Below are positions 34,641 through 43,646 of a stretch of DNA of 50,745 nucleotides, in pieces; the first letter of the stretch is position 1; every line of letters starts with the position of its first letter. The notes under the pieces were generated by a model. That model ran no database searches and was not told where the DNA came from. It saw nothing but the letters and a program-made list of their open reading frames with translations. Both the position numbers and the translations under genes were made by a program. The stretch comes from Acidobacteriota bacterium (lineage in GTDB: Bacteria; Acidobacteriota; Terriglobia; Terriglobales; Acidobacteriaceae), in assembly GCA_021792795.1 (NCBI GenBank), contig JAJYUB010000026.1, forward strand, positions 1 to 50,745. Direction: 5' to 3'.

Positions 34641-36956
34641 ATGAAGCGTGTTTTCGCAGTATGTCTCGCACTGTCGCTCATGGCCGGCGTCATGCTCGCG
34701 CAATCCCACGCCCACGAAAGCGCGACGGTCCCAGCGGTCACGAACGCCGCTCTCGGTTCCAGCGCATTTTTTCCCATGGCAGTCTGGTATAGCGGAGGCA
34801 AGGCGCGCGCCCCCATGCTCGGCCCCGTGGACGCGAACTCCGCTCAGCAATGGGGCAAGGACCTGGATCAGATCAAGGCGATGGGTTTCAACACGGTTAA
34901 GACCTGGGTAGACTGGTCCACCGCGGAGCCAGCGCCCGGCGTTTTCGATTTTAAAAACCTGGATCTGCTGATGAAGCTGGCACATCGGCGCGGTCTGCGC
35001 GTGATTGTGCAGATTTATATGGACTCCGCGCCGGACTGGGTCGGTGCGCATTTTCCGGACGCGCGTTTTGTCGATAGAAGCGGAGCGGTGATCACGTCTC
35101 AATCCGCCCCCGGTTATTGCGTCGATGACCGGGCCGTGCGGGAGAAAATGGTGGAATTCTACGTGGCCCTTTCCAAGGACGCCAACCAGTTCCCCGCTCT
35201 GTATGGATGGGACGTGTGGAGCGAGCCCCACATTGTCAATTGGGCGGAAATTTCTTATTTGAAGGACCCGGAGTTCTGCTATTGCCGCTACAGCCAGCAG
35301 CGGTTTCGCGAATGGCTGCAGGCAAAATACAAGACACTAGATGCGTTAAATACCGCGTGGTATCGGCGATTTACAACCTGGGACCAGGTAACGCCGCCGC
35401 GATTTTCTACCATCCTTTCCTACGCGGATTATCTGGATTGGCGGGCCTTCATCGATGACAAGCTGGCGGAAGATTTGCACACGCGCGTGGCGGCCATTCG
35501 CAGCGCCGATCCCAGTCATCCCATTACCAGCCATGCAGACGCGCCAGGACTTTTCACTTCCCCAACCGACGGCTACGGCCAACCGGACGACTGGAAAATG
35601 TCGAAGGCGGCGGATTTCTTTGGCACTTCGATCTACCCCAACATGACGCACATGTGGCCGGACTGGATGCTGGCCTCCGGGTTGGACTTTATTCGTTCCG
35701 CGGGCCACAGCTATGGCAAGGGCTTCTGGATTGGCGAGCTGCAGGCCGGTCAGGGGGTCAGCGGCATGAGAATCGCCCAGCCTGTAACGGCACAGAACGA
35801 GCAGTTCTGGCTGTGGCAGGTCATCGCGCACGGTGCCCGGGAAGTTGCCGTATATGCGTGGTACCCGATGAGCTCCGGGTACGAATCGGGGGGCTATGGC
35901 CTGGTCAATCTCGACGGCTCGATTACCGATCGGGCCAAGACGGCGGGAGCAGTGGCACGCGTCATTGAACGGAACGCTGCGGGAATCGACCGCGCGCAAC
36001 CGGCCACAGCCCATGTCGCCATTCTCTATGATCGTCTTTCGTATATGGTGGGCGGCACAGAACCGTCCAACGCGACGCTTGCAAACGCCGAGCGCGATTC
36101 GCTGGTTGGGGTCTACCGCGCTTTCTGGAAGGACCAGGTTCCCGTCGATTTCCTGAATGCTCCCACGCTGACAAGCGAAGACATGCGCCCGTATAAAATC
36201 GTCTTTCTGCCCTACCCGGTGATGCTTTCCAGCCGCGTCGCCGATGCTGTGAGACAGTACGTTGCCAACGGAGGCACCGCGGTCGCAGAAGCACGCCTCG
36301 CCTGGAATGACGAGCGAGGATACGCGAGTTCGGTGATTCCCGGCTTCGGCATGGACCAGGTGTTTGGAGCTCATGAGACCTCGATGCAACCTGAAACCGA
36401 ACCACATTTGCTCCTTCAATCTTCCGCGGGTTTGCCGGGCATGAAGAACGGCGACACGATCGACGGCGCGTCTTTCGAGGAGGACCTGCAGCCGCTCGCG
36501 GGCGCGTCGGTGCTGGCGCGTTTTTCCGACGGGCAACCTGCCATCGTCGAAAACTCTTTTGGCCGGGGAAAGGCGGTCCTTGTCGGCTCCTTCGTTGGCC
36601 TGGCGCATCAAGAGAAACAGGACGCCATGACCGGGAAATTTTTCGTGTCGCTGGCCAGCGCAGCGGGGGTCGCACCGCATGTTCGCGTCTCCGGCCCTGG
36701 AACGTCGAAGGTGGAAGTTCGCCGGCTCACCAGCGAGGACGAAGAGTTCATTTTCGTTTTCAACCATGCCGATGGTCCCGCTAACGCCACGATTTCCCTA
36801 CGGCTACCATGGCAGGTGCAGAACGCGCGCGATCTGGTGAGCGACGAAAGGTTGTCTTCACCCGCAATCCAGGTTGCGGCCAACGGCGAAGAGACTGTAC
36901 TCCAGAAAAATCTCGCGCCCAACGCTATCTGGATCGTCCGATTGGACAGAAAATGA
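34641..36956 (+). CDS. Exported GH42-like beta-galactosidase family glycosidase
   Basis: A 771-residue glycoside hydrolase with a signal peptide (about 1-20). The TIM barrel (about 40-430) carries the two expected glutamates: E195 in WDVWSEPHIVNW as acid/base and E366 in GFWIGELQAGQG as nucleophile. WSEPH replaces the more usual NE-type motif of GH42, so substrate preference may differ from plain galactosides. A trimerisation-type domain follows (about 470-650; YKIVFLPYPVMLSSRVADAV), then a beta C-terminal domain. The end overlaps a possible ROK start (ATGA at 36953). It probably releases a monosaccharide in the periplasm for the permease and kinase encoded downstream. Confidence 0.85.
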   Translation: MKRVFAVCLALSLMAGVMLAQSHAHESATVPAVTNAALGSSAFFPMAVWYSGGKARAPMLGPVDANSAQQWGKDLDQIKAMGFNTVKTWVDWSTAEPAPGVFDFKNLDLLMKLAHRRGLRVIVQIYMDSAPDWVGAHFPDARFVDRSGAVITSQSAPGYCVDDRAVREKMVEFYVALSKDANQFPALYGWDVWSEPHIVNWAEISYLKDPEFCYCRYSQQRFREWLQAKYKTLDALNTAWYRRFTTWDQVTPPRFSTILSYADYLDWRAFIDDKLAEDLHTRVAAIRSADPSHPITSHADAPGLFTSPTDGYGQPDDWKMSKAADFFGTSIYPNMTHMWPDWMLASGLDFIRSAGHSYGKGFWIGELQAGQGVSGMRIAQPVTAQNEQFWLWQVIAHGAREVAVYAWYPMSSGYESGGYGLVNLDGSITDRAKTAGAVARVIERNAAGIDRAQPATAHVAILYDRLSYMVGGTEPSNATLANAERDSLVGVYRAFWKDQVPVDFLNAPTLTSEDMRPYKIVFLPYPVMLSSRVADAVRQYVANGGTAVAEARLAWNDERGYASSVIPGFGMDQVFGAHETSMQPETEPHLLLQSSAGLPGMKNGDTIDGASFEEDLQPLAGASVLARFSDGQPAIVENSFGRGKAVLVGSFVGLAHQEKQDAMTGKFFVSLASAAGVAPHVRVSGPGTSKVEVRRLTSEDEEFIFVFNHADGPANATISLRLPWQVQNARDLVSDERLSSPAIQVAANGEETVLQKNLAPNAIWIVRLDRK

Positions 36957-37006
36957 CACTTGTGGTCCGCGCTTCGAACCGGGCTGGCCATGGTGAAGGA
37001 GAAACT

Positions 37007-37903
37007 GTGGGACCATTCGCGCTGGCAGTCGATCTTGGAGGCACAAAGATTGCGGCGGCACGCGTGGACATTACAGGCAACATCACGCACCACCGCGTGG
37101 CCCCTACACCGCGCGACGGTGGCGAGAATGTCGTTGCCGCCGTCATCGACATTCTCCATCAACTCCCGCGACAAGGCGTCTGCGCGCTAGGGGTTGATGT
37201 GCCCGGCCTTGCCTATGCCGACGGCAGCGTGTGGGCACCCAATCTTCCCGGCTGGAAACGCATGCCCTTGGGCGCGCGCCTCAACGCGCATTTTGCGCTT
37301 CCAACTTTGGTCGAGAGCGACCGCAATGCATTTGTCATGGGCGAGGCGTGGCAAGGAGCAGCGCGAAACTGCCGCGACGTGATTTTTTTCGCCATCGGCA
37401 CCGGAATTGGCGCGGGCATCATCAGCGATGGACGCCTCGTTCGTGGGTCTCGTGAACTGGCCGGCTGCCTCGGATGGATGGCAACGGGTTCTCGGTTCCT
37501 TCACCGATATAAAGACATTGGCTGCCTGGAGTCGCACTTGGCAGGGCCTGCAATTGCCAGGAAAGCCAGTCGAATTCGAAAAACCGCGACCACCGCGCGC
37601 GAGCTGGTCCGCCTGGCCCGTCAGGGCGATCCCGTGGCAAAAAAACTGATCGCGCAAACGGGAGAATACCTCGGTCTCGCTCTTGCCAACATGGTCAGCA
37701 TCCTTGACCCGGAGATGATCGTAGTCGGCGGCGGTGTTGCGGCGGCTGGAAACCTCTTGTTGACCCCCGCGAGAGAAACCATGCGACAGTGGGCCCAGCC
37801 GCTGGCAGGCAAACAGGTGCGGATCGTCCGTTCCCGTCTGGGCGCGCGGGCGGCGCTGCTGGGTACAGCAAAGATGGCTTTCGGCATCGCTTGCCATTCG
37901 TAG
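37007..37903 (+). CDS. ROK-family sugar kinase
   Basis: A 298-residue ROK-family sugar kinase. The ATP-phosphate motif LAVDLGGTKIAAARVD is at the N-terminus; sugar-binding and catalytic segments are LGVDVPGLAYADG, ESDRNAFVMGEAWQGAA and FFAIGTGIGAGIISDG. The family zinc motif (CxCGxxGCxE) is degraded to GCLGWMATG ... DIGCLESH, losing the paired cysteines. The GTG at 37007 follows AAGGAG at 36996-37001; an ATG at 36953 overlapping the GH42 stop is the alternative start and adds 18 unusual residues. It should phosphorylate the sugar brought in by the following permease; which sugar (glucose, galactose, GlcNAc or MurNAc type) is not decided by the sequence. Confidence 0.85.
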   Translation: MGPFALAVDLGGTKIAAARVDITGNITHHRVAPTPRDGGENVVAAVIDILHQLPRQGVCALGVDVPGLAYADGSVWAPNLPGWKRMPLGARLNAHFALPTLVESDRNAFVMGEAWQGAARNCRDVIFFAIGTGIGAGIISDGRLVRGSRELAGCLGWMATGSRFLHRYKDIGCLESHLAGPAIARKASRIRKTATTARELVRLARQGDPVAKKLIAQTGEYLGLALANMVSILDPEMIVVGGGVAAAGNLLLTPARETMRQWAQPLAGKQVRIVRSRLGARAALLGTAKMAFGIACHS

Positions 37904-37931
37904 CTGGCTGCTGCGAGGAGAAGGGGCTTCC

Positions 37932-37955
37932 ATGAAACTACTGAGCGCGCCATGA
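37932..37955 (+). other. Seven-codon mini-ORF coupled to the MFS permease
   Basis: GAGGAGAAGGGG at 37915-37926 is the best ribosome site before the permease, but it serves the ATG at 37932. That frame encodes MKLLSAP and stops with TGA overlapping the permease start (ATGA at 37952). The permease itself has no good site, so its translation may depend on ribosomes finishing this mini-ORF. Confidence 0.4.
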
Positions 37956-39169
37956 TTTCACCAAGCGCGAAAGAAAAAACAATTCGGCGCGCCAGTCTCC
38001 TTGCGACGGTCAATGCCTGCATGTTTGTTTTCGGCATCGTCCTGCTGCTGATGGGGTCTCTTCTTCCTACCCTCAAGTTCGGCAACGGGCGCTCTGGAAG
38101 CCTCGGCTCGTTTCCACTGGTTGGAATCCTGATTGCCACGGCGCTGGTTGGCCCGGTCCTGGACAAACTCGGCGCGAAAGCTGCTTTGGTTGTAGCCCTG
38201 GCGCTCATCGCCTCCGCGCTCGCGGCCATTCCATCCCTTGGGAGTTATGCTGCGCTGGCGGTTGCCGCACTGATCTACGGCTTGGGAGCAGGCGTGCTGA
38301 ATGCATCGGCGAACGCTCTGGTTTCAGGCCTGAGTGCATCGGGACGCGGCGCGGCACTGAACCTGCTGGGGTTTTCCTTCAGCCTGGGCGCGGTGGCGGT
38401 GCCCCTTCTCTTGTCTCTGACAAAAGGGAGGTTTTCGCCCGCGACCGTCCTGTATATTTTGGCGGCGGCTTCTGCCGCGATTCTTGTATCCGTCCTGATG
38501 CAAGAATTTCCCGCCCCGACGCACGCAAGCACGCCGCTCGGAAGCCTGCTGAAGGTCCTCGATCAGCCCATCGTATGGCTTTTTGGCGCGCTGCTGTTCT
38601 TCGAGTCCTGCAATGAAAATTGCATGTTCGTGTGGGCAGCGAAGGTGGCGCAAGAACTGCTGCATACCTCCGCGCAGCGGGCGGAACTGGTGCTTCTCGG
38701 CTTGAGCGCCTCATTGGGCGCTGGAAGGCTGTGCGCCGTGTTCTGGCTCAAAGGGATCGGCGACCGCAATACCATCCTGCTCTCCGCCGGCATCGCCGTT
38801 ACAGGCGCGATCGTTGTGCTGAGTTCCGCAACGCTTGCCGGCGTGGCGACCGGTTTTTGCATCATCGGCTTGGGACTGTCTGCCATCTTCCCTACCATCC
38901 TGGGAATGGCGGGAGATCGCTTCCCTCGCGAAACCGGAACTGTGTTTGGCGCCATTATCGCCGTGGGACTGGTCGGCGGTATCGCGGGGCCAATGCTCGG
39001 TAGCTGGGCGGCCATGTTCAACCCGGCCAGGGTCCTTGTGGTTCCGCTGGTGGCGGCAATTGGCGTGGCGGCCCTTACCTGGATCGTCTCGCGCCTGAAG
39101 TTTGCTGTTGCAGCCAACTCTCCAATCACTGCTCCGAATACATCAGGTACGCCTTGCGACGTTCCTTGA
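37952..39169 (+). CDS. MFS sugar permease (FucP/NarK-like 12-helix transporter)
   Basis: A 405-residue inner membrane transporter with twelve predicted helices, two sets of six joined by a loop near residue 195. The loop GPVLDKLGAKAALVVALALI between helices 2 and 3 is the MFS signature, and NASANALVSGLSASGRGAAL resembles the helix 4-5 region of sugar:proton symporters. Position after the glycosidase and ROK kinase genes suggests uptake of the released sugar. The last 44 bases overlap the 3' end of the convergent gene at 39126. A short coupled ORF precedes it. Confidence 0.82.
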   Translation: MISPSAKEKTIRRASLLATVNACMFVFGIVLLLMGSLLPTLKFGNGRSGSLGSFPLVGILIATALVGPVLDKLGAKAALVVALALIASALAAIPSLGSYAALAVAALIYGLGAGVLNASANALVSGLSASGRGAALNLLGFSFSLGAVAVPLLLSLTKGRFSPATVLYILAAASAAILVSVLMQEFPAPTHASTPLGSLLKVLDQPIVWLFGALLFFESCNENCMFVWAAKVAQELLHTSAQRAELVLLGLSASLGAGRLCAVFWLKGIGDRNTILLSAGIAVTGAIVVLSSATLAGVATGFCIIGLGLSAIFPTILGMAGDRFPRETGTVFGAIIAVGLVGGIAGPMLGSWAAMFNPARVLVVPLVAAIGVAALTWIVSRLKFAVAANSPITAPNTSGTPCDVP

Positions 39170-41543
39170 ACTGTTCGATACCGTCTCGCCATGAATCGGC
39201 AATGGTTTGCGGGTCCACATGGTCTTCCAGCGCTTTCAGCGTTGCCTGATTCGCCAGCAGCGGCGCGATCGAATCCAGGTGGTACTGCGTTGGATACATT
39301 TTGTACAACATTGACGCGATCTCGATGCCGACTTCCGGAACATTCAACTCATTGCGGTTGGTGACGATGAACTGCACGCCCTGGCAGGCCTGGCCCGCGT
39401 AGAGATACGGCGCTTGTGGAATGAACTGAACAGGCATGAAGCGAATGCCTGGGACCATGCGACGATTCAGCGCGCTCGCGAATTGTGTCGCGTCGATCCA
39501 CGGAGCGCCAATCCACGCGAACGGCGTATCGGTGCCGCGACCCACGGAGATGTTGGACGACTCGATCGTTCCGAGCGCAGGATACATCGTAGCTTCGTCC
39601 AGAGTGCGCAGATTGGGCGATGGATTCACCCATAGCAGCGAGGTGGAATCGTACCAGTCCCCGCGTTGCCACCCCTTCATCGGGACCACAGTCAGCGACG
39701 CGCCCAGACGCCCTTCTCCGTTGAAGTACCGGGCCAATTCCCCCATCGTCATTCCATGCCGCACCGGCAGCGGCATAAACCCTGTGTAGCTGGAATGACC
39801 GGCGTCGGAGACCGGGCCCTGCACAAACGAGCCGGTGATTGGATCCGGCCGATCGAGAATCACAATGTCCGTTCCCGTGTGGGCCGCTGCCTGCAGGAAA
39901 TAGGCGACCGCCGTTTCGTACGTATAAAAACGCACCCCGGCATCGCGCAGATCGATGACAACCGCATCCAGATGGCGCAGTTTGTTTATCGGTGGATGAC
40001 GTTCAGCGGCTGTAGCTCCGTACATGCTGACGACAGGCAGTCCAGTCGCGGTGTCCGTGCTGCCGGAAATGTTTGTGGTATCCATTTTCCCGGTGATCCC
40101 ATGCTCCGGACTGAAGAGCATCGTCACTTTCAGGCCTGGCACCTTTGCGGAGGCATCGTGCACCAAGACATCGATCGTGCGCTTGCCGTGGCTATCCAAT
40201 CCAGTCTGGTTGCTGAGCACGCCCACGCGCAAGTGCCCGCCATGCTTCTTTTCCAACTCTGCCAGCGCGGAAAAATTCTCCCGCTCCAGAACGTCGATGC
40301 CTGTTTCCACCGAGCCGTTTCGGGCTGGCCATCGGCGCATGTCCGTCAACGACTCGTTATAGCCTGTGAGCCGCGAGATTTCCCTTCCCGACTCCGGAAC
40401 CTGAACATCGAGCGCCTCTGCGGCCGCGTTGGCAAGCTTTCCTTCCAGCGGAACGGTGTTCACGCCGCCATTCGGATGCACCCGGTTGCTGAGGAAGATC
40501 ACATACGTATCGCTCCATGGATCCATCCAGATATCTGTGCCGGTAAAGCCTGTATGTCCGAAGCTGCCCACCGGAAACAACTCCCCACGGTTCCCGGAGA
40601 ATGGACTTTCTATGTCCCAGCCCAGGCCACGCAGCGCCACGCCCGTGGCCGGCTGCTGCGGGGTAGTCATCTTCTCCGCCGTCAGCCGATTGAGTGGAAA
40701 TTTGCTCGGTCTTCCCGCCAGCAGGTCCAGCAGGTTCTGCGCGAAAATCGACAGGTCGCTGGCGGTGCTGAACAAACCGGCGTGCCCGGCAACGCCGCCC
40801 ATCCTTCTCGCTGTGGGATCGTGTACCACGCCCACCAGCATGTGGTGGTCCTCGTCATACTGCGTCGGCGCAATGTCGCTGCGCCAGGACTCGGGCGGCA
40901 GAAAGCGCGTGTGGCCCATCCCCATTGGAGCAAAAACATACTTGGCGGTATACGCATCGAGCGTCATGCCGCTCAGTTTCTCCACCAGCGCGCCCATCAT
41001 GATGAAGTTGATGTCGCTGTAGCGAAACGCAATCCCAGGCGGACGTTCCGGCTTCACTGCAAACGCCATCTCATAGGCCGTCTGTTTGCCGGACCACGGC
41101 GCTGTAAGATCAAGATCGGGTGGCAAACCGGAATAATGCGTCATGATCTGCCGGATGGTGATGTCTCTCTTCCCATTCGCCGCAAACTCAGGAAGGTATT
41201 TCGACAGCGGATCGTTTAGACGGAAGCGCCCCTGCTGGTAGAGCTGCATCGCCGCCGTCGTGGTAGCTAGCACCTTGGTCAGCGACGCCATGTCGAAGAC
41301 GGTGTCTTCTGTCATCGGCGCGCGGGTCGGCTCCAATGAACGCTCGCCGTACGCCTTGTGGAAGACAACCTGACCGTCATGTCCAATGACGATCGCCGCT
41401 CCCGGCACTTTGTGCGCCTCGATCGCCGAGGCCATGATGCGGTCAATACTGCTGAAATCCGGCGAGGGCTTCTGTTGCGCTTCTAACTGGCCGGCAAGCA
41501 GGAGAAACAACGCGGCGCAGAGCTTAAAAGTGATCTGAGTCAT
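39126..41543 (-). CDS. Fusion of YbbE-like serine hydrolase and NamZ-like exo-muramidase (DUF1343)
   Basis: An 805-residue exported two-domain enzyme. Signal peptide about 1-22. The N-terminal serine hydrolase (about 28-385) has the beta-lactamase/DD-peptidase fold: SxxK at S87-K90 (MASLTK), YSD at 175-177 and a GHTGFTGT segment. The C-terminal DUF1343 domain (about 400-800) is of the NamZ type: LRVGVLSNQTGLDSHGKRTI, MLFSPEHGITGKMD, VDLRDAGVRFYTYETAVAYF and YPALGTIESSNISVGRGTDT. In Bacillus the equivalents are separate neighbours: YbbE (AmiE, muramyl-peptide amidase) and YbbC (NamZ, releasing MurNAc from glycan ends). Joined here they could strip stem peptide and free MurNAc in the periplasm. 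The start at 41543 gives the signal peptide; the longer frame does not. Confidence 0.88.
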   Translation of the reverse strand: MTQITFKLCAALFLLLAGQLEAQQKPSPDFSSIDRIMASAIEAHKVPGAAIVIGHDGQVVFHKAYGERSLEPTRAPMTEDTVFDMASLTKVLATTTAAMQLYQQGRFRLNDPLSKYLPEFAANGKRDITIRQIMTHYSGLPPDLDLTAPWSGKQTAYEMAFAVKPERPPGIAFRYSDINFIMMGALVEKLSGMTLDAYTAKYVFAPMGMGHTRFLPPESWRSDIAPTQYDEDHHMLVGVVHDPTARRMGGVAGHAGLFSTASDLSIFAQNLLDLLAGRPSKFPLNRLTAEKMTTPQQPATGVALRGLGWDIESPFSGNRGELFPVGSFGHTGFTGTDIWMDPWSDTYVIFLSNRVHPNGGVNTVPLEGKLANAAAEALDVQVPESGREISRLTGYNESLTDMRRWPARNGSVETGIDVLERENFSALAELEKKHGGHLRVGVLSNQTGLDSHGKRTIDVLVHDASAKVPGLKVTMLFSPEHGITGKMDTTNISGSTDTATGLPVVSMYGATAAERHPPINKLRHLDAVVIDLRDAGVRFYTYETAVAYFLQAAAHTGTDIVILDRPDPITGSFVQGPVSDAGHSSYTGFMPLPVRHGMTMGELARYFNGEGRLGASLTVVPMKGWQRGDWYDSTSLLWVNPSPNLRTLDEATMYPALGTIESSNISVGRGTDTPFAWIGAPWIDATQFASALNRRMVPGIRFMPVQFIPQAPYLYAGQACQGVQFIVTNRNELNVPEVGIEIASMLYKMYPTQYHLDSIAPLLANQATLKALEDHVDPQTIADSWRDGIEQFKERRKAYLMYSEQ

Positions 41544-41713
41544 TCGTCTCGATTCCGGCACAAAGCGGGTGTTCGATCGCTGCGCCTTCGCATGAAAATA
41601 GTCGCCATTGTCTGACTTGTTCCGACTTTCAAAGCGGATTGCAAATAGGGGCGGCCTCAACGCTGACGCCCCAATGTCCTACTGCAAAACTTCCCAGACG
41701 GCTGCAGATTCGG

Positions 41714-43603
41714 CTAATCATGCGGCAGACTCACGGCATACAGGTACCAGGCCGCGTGGGGCAACCACTCCTCCGTCCAGCGCCAGTCTTCATCTTCGCC
41801 AGTCCTGGCAAAACCTTCGTTGAAGGCGATTCCATCCTCATTGTTAAAACCGGAGGTAATGCCATTGACAATCGCACCCGGAGCGCTGGTGTACTTGTAC
41901 GAACGAAAGAACATGTAAGGAGCGTTGCCATGACCGCTCCCCATTAGCATACTTGCATCGAACGGATTTCGCCCCATTATCCAGTGCAGCTGGTTCCATG
42001 CATAGATCTGCAAGTCGCGTTGAAATGCGGGGTCATCTTTGTAGAGTGGCGCGGCCATGCGCGCCGCAGCCGCCAGTGAAACCAGCCGAGCATCCTCACC
42101 TTGCCACCAGGGCGCGGCTTCCGTGTCGTGCGGAAAAAAATAGGCACTACGGTCAGTGCCGTTTCCCATGCGCACCAACTGCCGGGCATAGCCAAATGGG
42201 TTGTTCGTCTCGGACGTGATCCATAGCTCGAAATGCAAGGAGCGCGACACCGCATCGCGAACCAGTTTTTGCTGGGCGGGGCTCGCAACCTGCGCGTACT
42301 CCAGCAGGCTGACAACGGGCAGCCCCGCGTCGGATGGATGAAAAAACGGACGCGCGCCGTCATCGGCCCGCCAGTAATTATGGTATTTTCCGTTTGAAAT
42401 TAGGCGAGCCATCAAATGGTCCGCTCGTTGATCGGCTGCGTGAAGGTATTCGGGATTGTGGGTCGCTCGATACAGCTCCGTTGCCGCCATTAAAGCGCAA
42501 TAGTCGTCCAGAATATTTTCTTTGCCATCGTTCAGAAGTTCGCGATTGTGCGCGGAGAGAAAAGCAAATGCATCTTCGGCAGCCTTCAGGTACGCGGCAT
42601 GGCCCATGTCGCCGCCGATCGGCATGGTACTGGCGAGCGCCAGCGCAGCAATTGACATGCCGCCGCCCGCGCGAAAGCTGGCTTCATACGCGTGCGGGCC
42701 TTCCGCCGCGCCAATTTTTTCTGTGCTGTCAGAGACGCTCTTCTTAATCTGCGTGCGCGTATTGGGGTTCCCAATCATGCGGTCCTTGGCGAGCTTGTCT
42801 TTGCCGGGCGCGGAGATGGACTGAAAGAAAGATCCATTCGGCCGCTTCATCCGGACCAGGAAGTCCGCGCCGAACAGCCCTTCGTCCAGCAAGCGCCGCT
42901 CATACTCAGTGAAGTTATCGTTGTTTCGGCCTTCCAGCACACGATAGCTTTCAAGGCACGACCAGGCAACCAGCGGCGCCTGCTGCGGATTGAAATACGA
43001 CGTAGGGTTTTGATGGGAAAGATGGATGCCGTAGTCTCCGGTCGCGTCGTACCAGCCGCCTCGCATGTCGGCAAATCCGCTGCCGTCCGGTAAGCGCAGA
43101 TGCTCATCGGCGCGGTTCATGTCGCCGCTGGCCCGCTGTCCCTTAAAATAAAAAACGACGTTGGAGAGCGTGTTCCGTTCCAGCACATCCCGATTGATCG
43201 AGAATGCGCACGAGTTGATGGCGCCGGCTTTCGTGGTTGCGGCGATTTTGTAGTGACCCGGCGTCTCAACGGAGGAAAAGTCTGCCAGCCAGAAGCTGCG
43301 CCCCCATTGATCGACCTGGCCCACAGGCTTGAAGGGCCCTGTCAACATGACCTTGCCGGTATCCACATCCGTAAGCGTAAATTTCTGCGGCGCATCCTGG
43401 GTATCTTTGTTGCTGTCAGAGACAACCAGCGCCTGCTTCGGCGCTGTCGTTTCGTAACCTACTTGGTCCACCACAATATGCATTTGCGCCAGGCAGGTGG
43501 GTGCGATCAGCAGCAAACAGCAGCCGAAGAAAAATCGCGGGCATGAAGTTTCGTTCGTAGGACTCTCGCGCAGCAGAACATCTGAACGGATGAAAGATTG
43601 CAT
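41714..43603 (-). CDS. Exported GH9 glycoside hydrolase (endoglucanase-type)
   Basis: A 629-residue secreted enzyme. After a long N-region the hydrophobic core (FFFGCCLLLIAPTCLAQ) ends near residue 40. An N-terminal Ig-like CelD_N domain (about 42-125; IVVDQVGYETTAPKQALVVS) precedes the GH9 (alpha/alpha)6 barrel. The catalytic aspartates are in GGWYDATGDYGIHLSH and the acid Glu in WRWTEEWLPHAAWYLYAVSL at the C-terminus; NQLHWIMGRNPFDASMLMGS is the family's His/Arg substrate segment. It probably cuts beta-1,4-glucans or oligosaccharides. GGGAGGAAAA precedes the ATG at 43603. It is divergent from a GH18 gene with only 54 bases between starts. Confidence 0.88.
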   Translation of the reverse strand: MQSFIRSDVLLRESPTNETSCPRFFFGCCLLLIAPTCLAQMHIVVDQVGYETTAPKQALVVSDSNKDTQDAPQKFTLTDVDTGKVMLTGPFKPVGQVDQWGRSFWLADFSSVETPGHYKIAATTKAGAINSCAFSINRDVLERNTLSNVVFYFKGQRASGDMNRADEHLRLPDGSGFADMRGGWYDATGDYGIHLSHQNPTSYFNPQQAPLVAWSCLESYRVLEGRNNDNFTEYERRLLDEGLFGADFLVRMKRPNGSFFQSISAPGKDKLAKDRMIGNPNTRTQIKKSVSDSTEKIGAAEGPHAYEASFRAGGGMSIAALALASTMPIGGDMGHAAYLKAAEDAFAFLSAHNRELLNDGKENILDDYCALMAATELYRATHNPEYLHAADQRADHLMARLISNGKYHNYWRADDGARPFFHPSDAGLPVVSLLEYAQVASPAQQKLVRDAVSRSLHFELWITSETNNPFGYARQLVRMGNGTDRSAYFFPHDTEAAPWWQGEDARLVSLAAAARMAAPLYKDDPAFQRDLQIYAWNQLHWIMGRNPFDASMLMGSGHGNAPYMFFRSYKYTSAPGAIVNGITSGFNNEDGIAFNEGFARTGEDEDWRWTEEWLPHAAWYLYAVSLPHD

Positions 43604-43616
43604 GCGATTTTCCTCC

Positions 43617-43646
43617 CTGCATTTGTTAACAATGATTAGAATGCAG
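43617..43646. promoter_or_regulatory. Dyad in the 54-base divergent promoter of GH9 and GH18
   Basis: CTGCATT (43617-43623) and AATGCAG (43640-43646) are exact complements, extended outward by CCTCC and GGAGG, which are the ribosome sites of the two genes. A central TGTTAACA palindrome lies at 43624-43631. The whole space between the two start codons is symmetrical, suggesting joint control. Confidence 0.4.

Noticed and set aside
35346-36767. Open frame of 473 codons opposite the GH42 gene
   Set aside because: No family features; the sense strand encodes clear catalytic motifs throughout.
39666-41219. Open frame of 517 codons on the plus strand opposite the AmiE/NamZ-type fusion
   Set aside because: Both conserved domains of the fusion are on the minus strand; the plus-strand peptide is Arg/His/Gln-rich with no motif.
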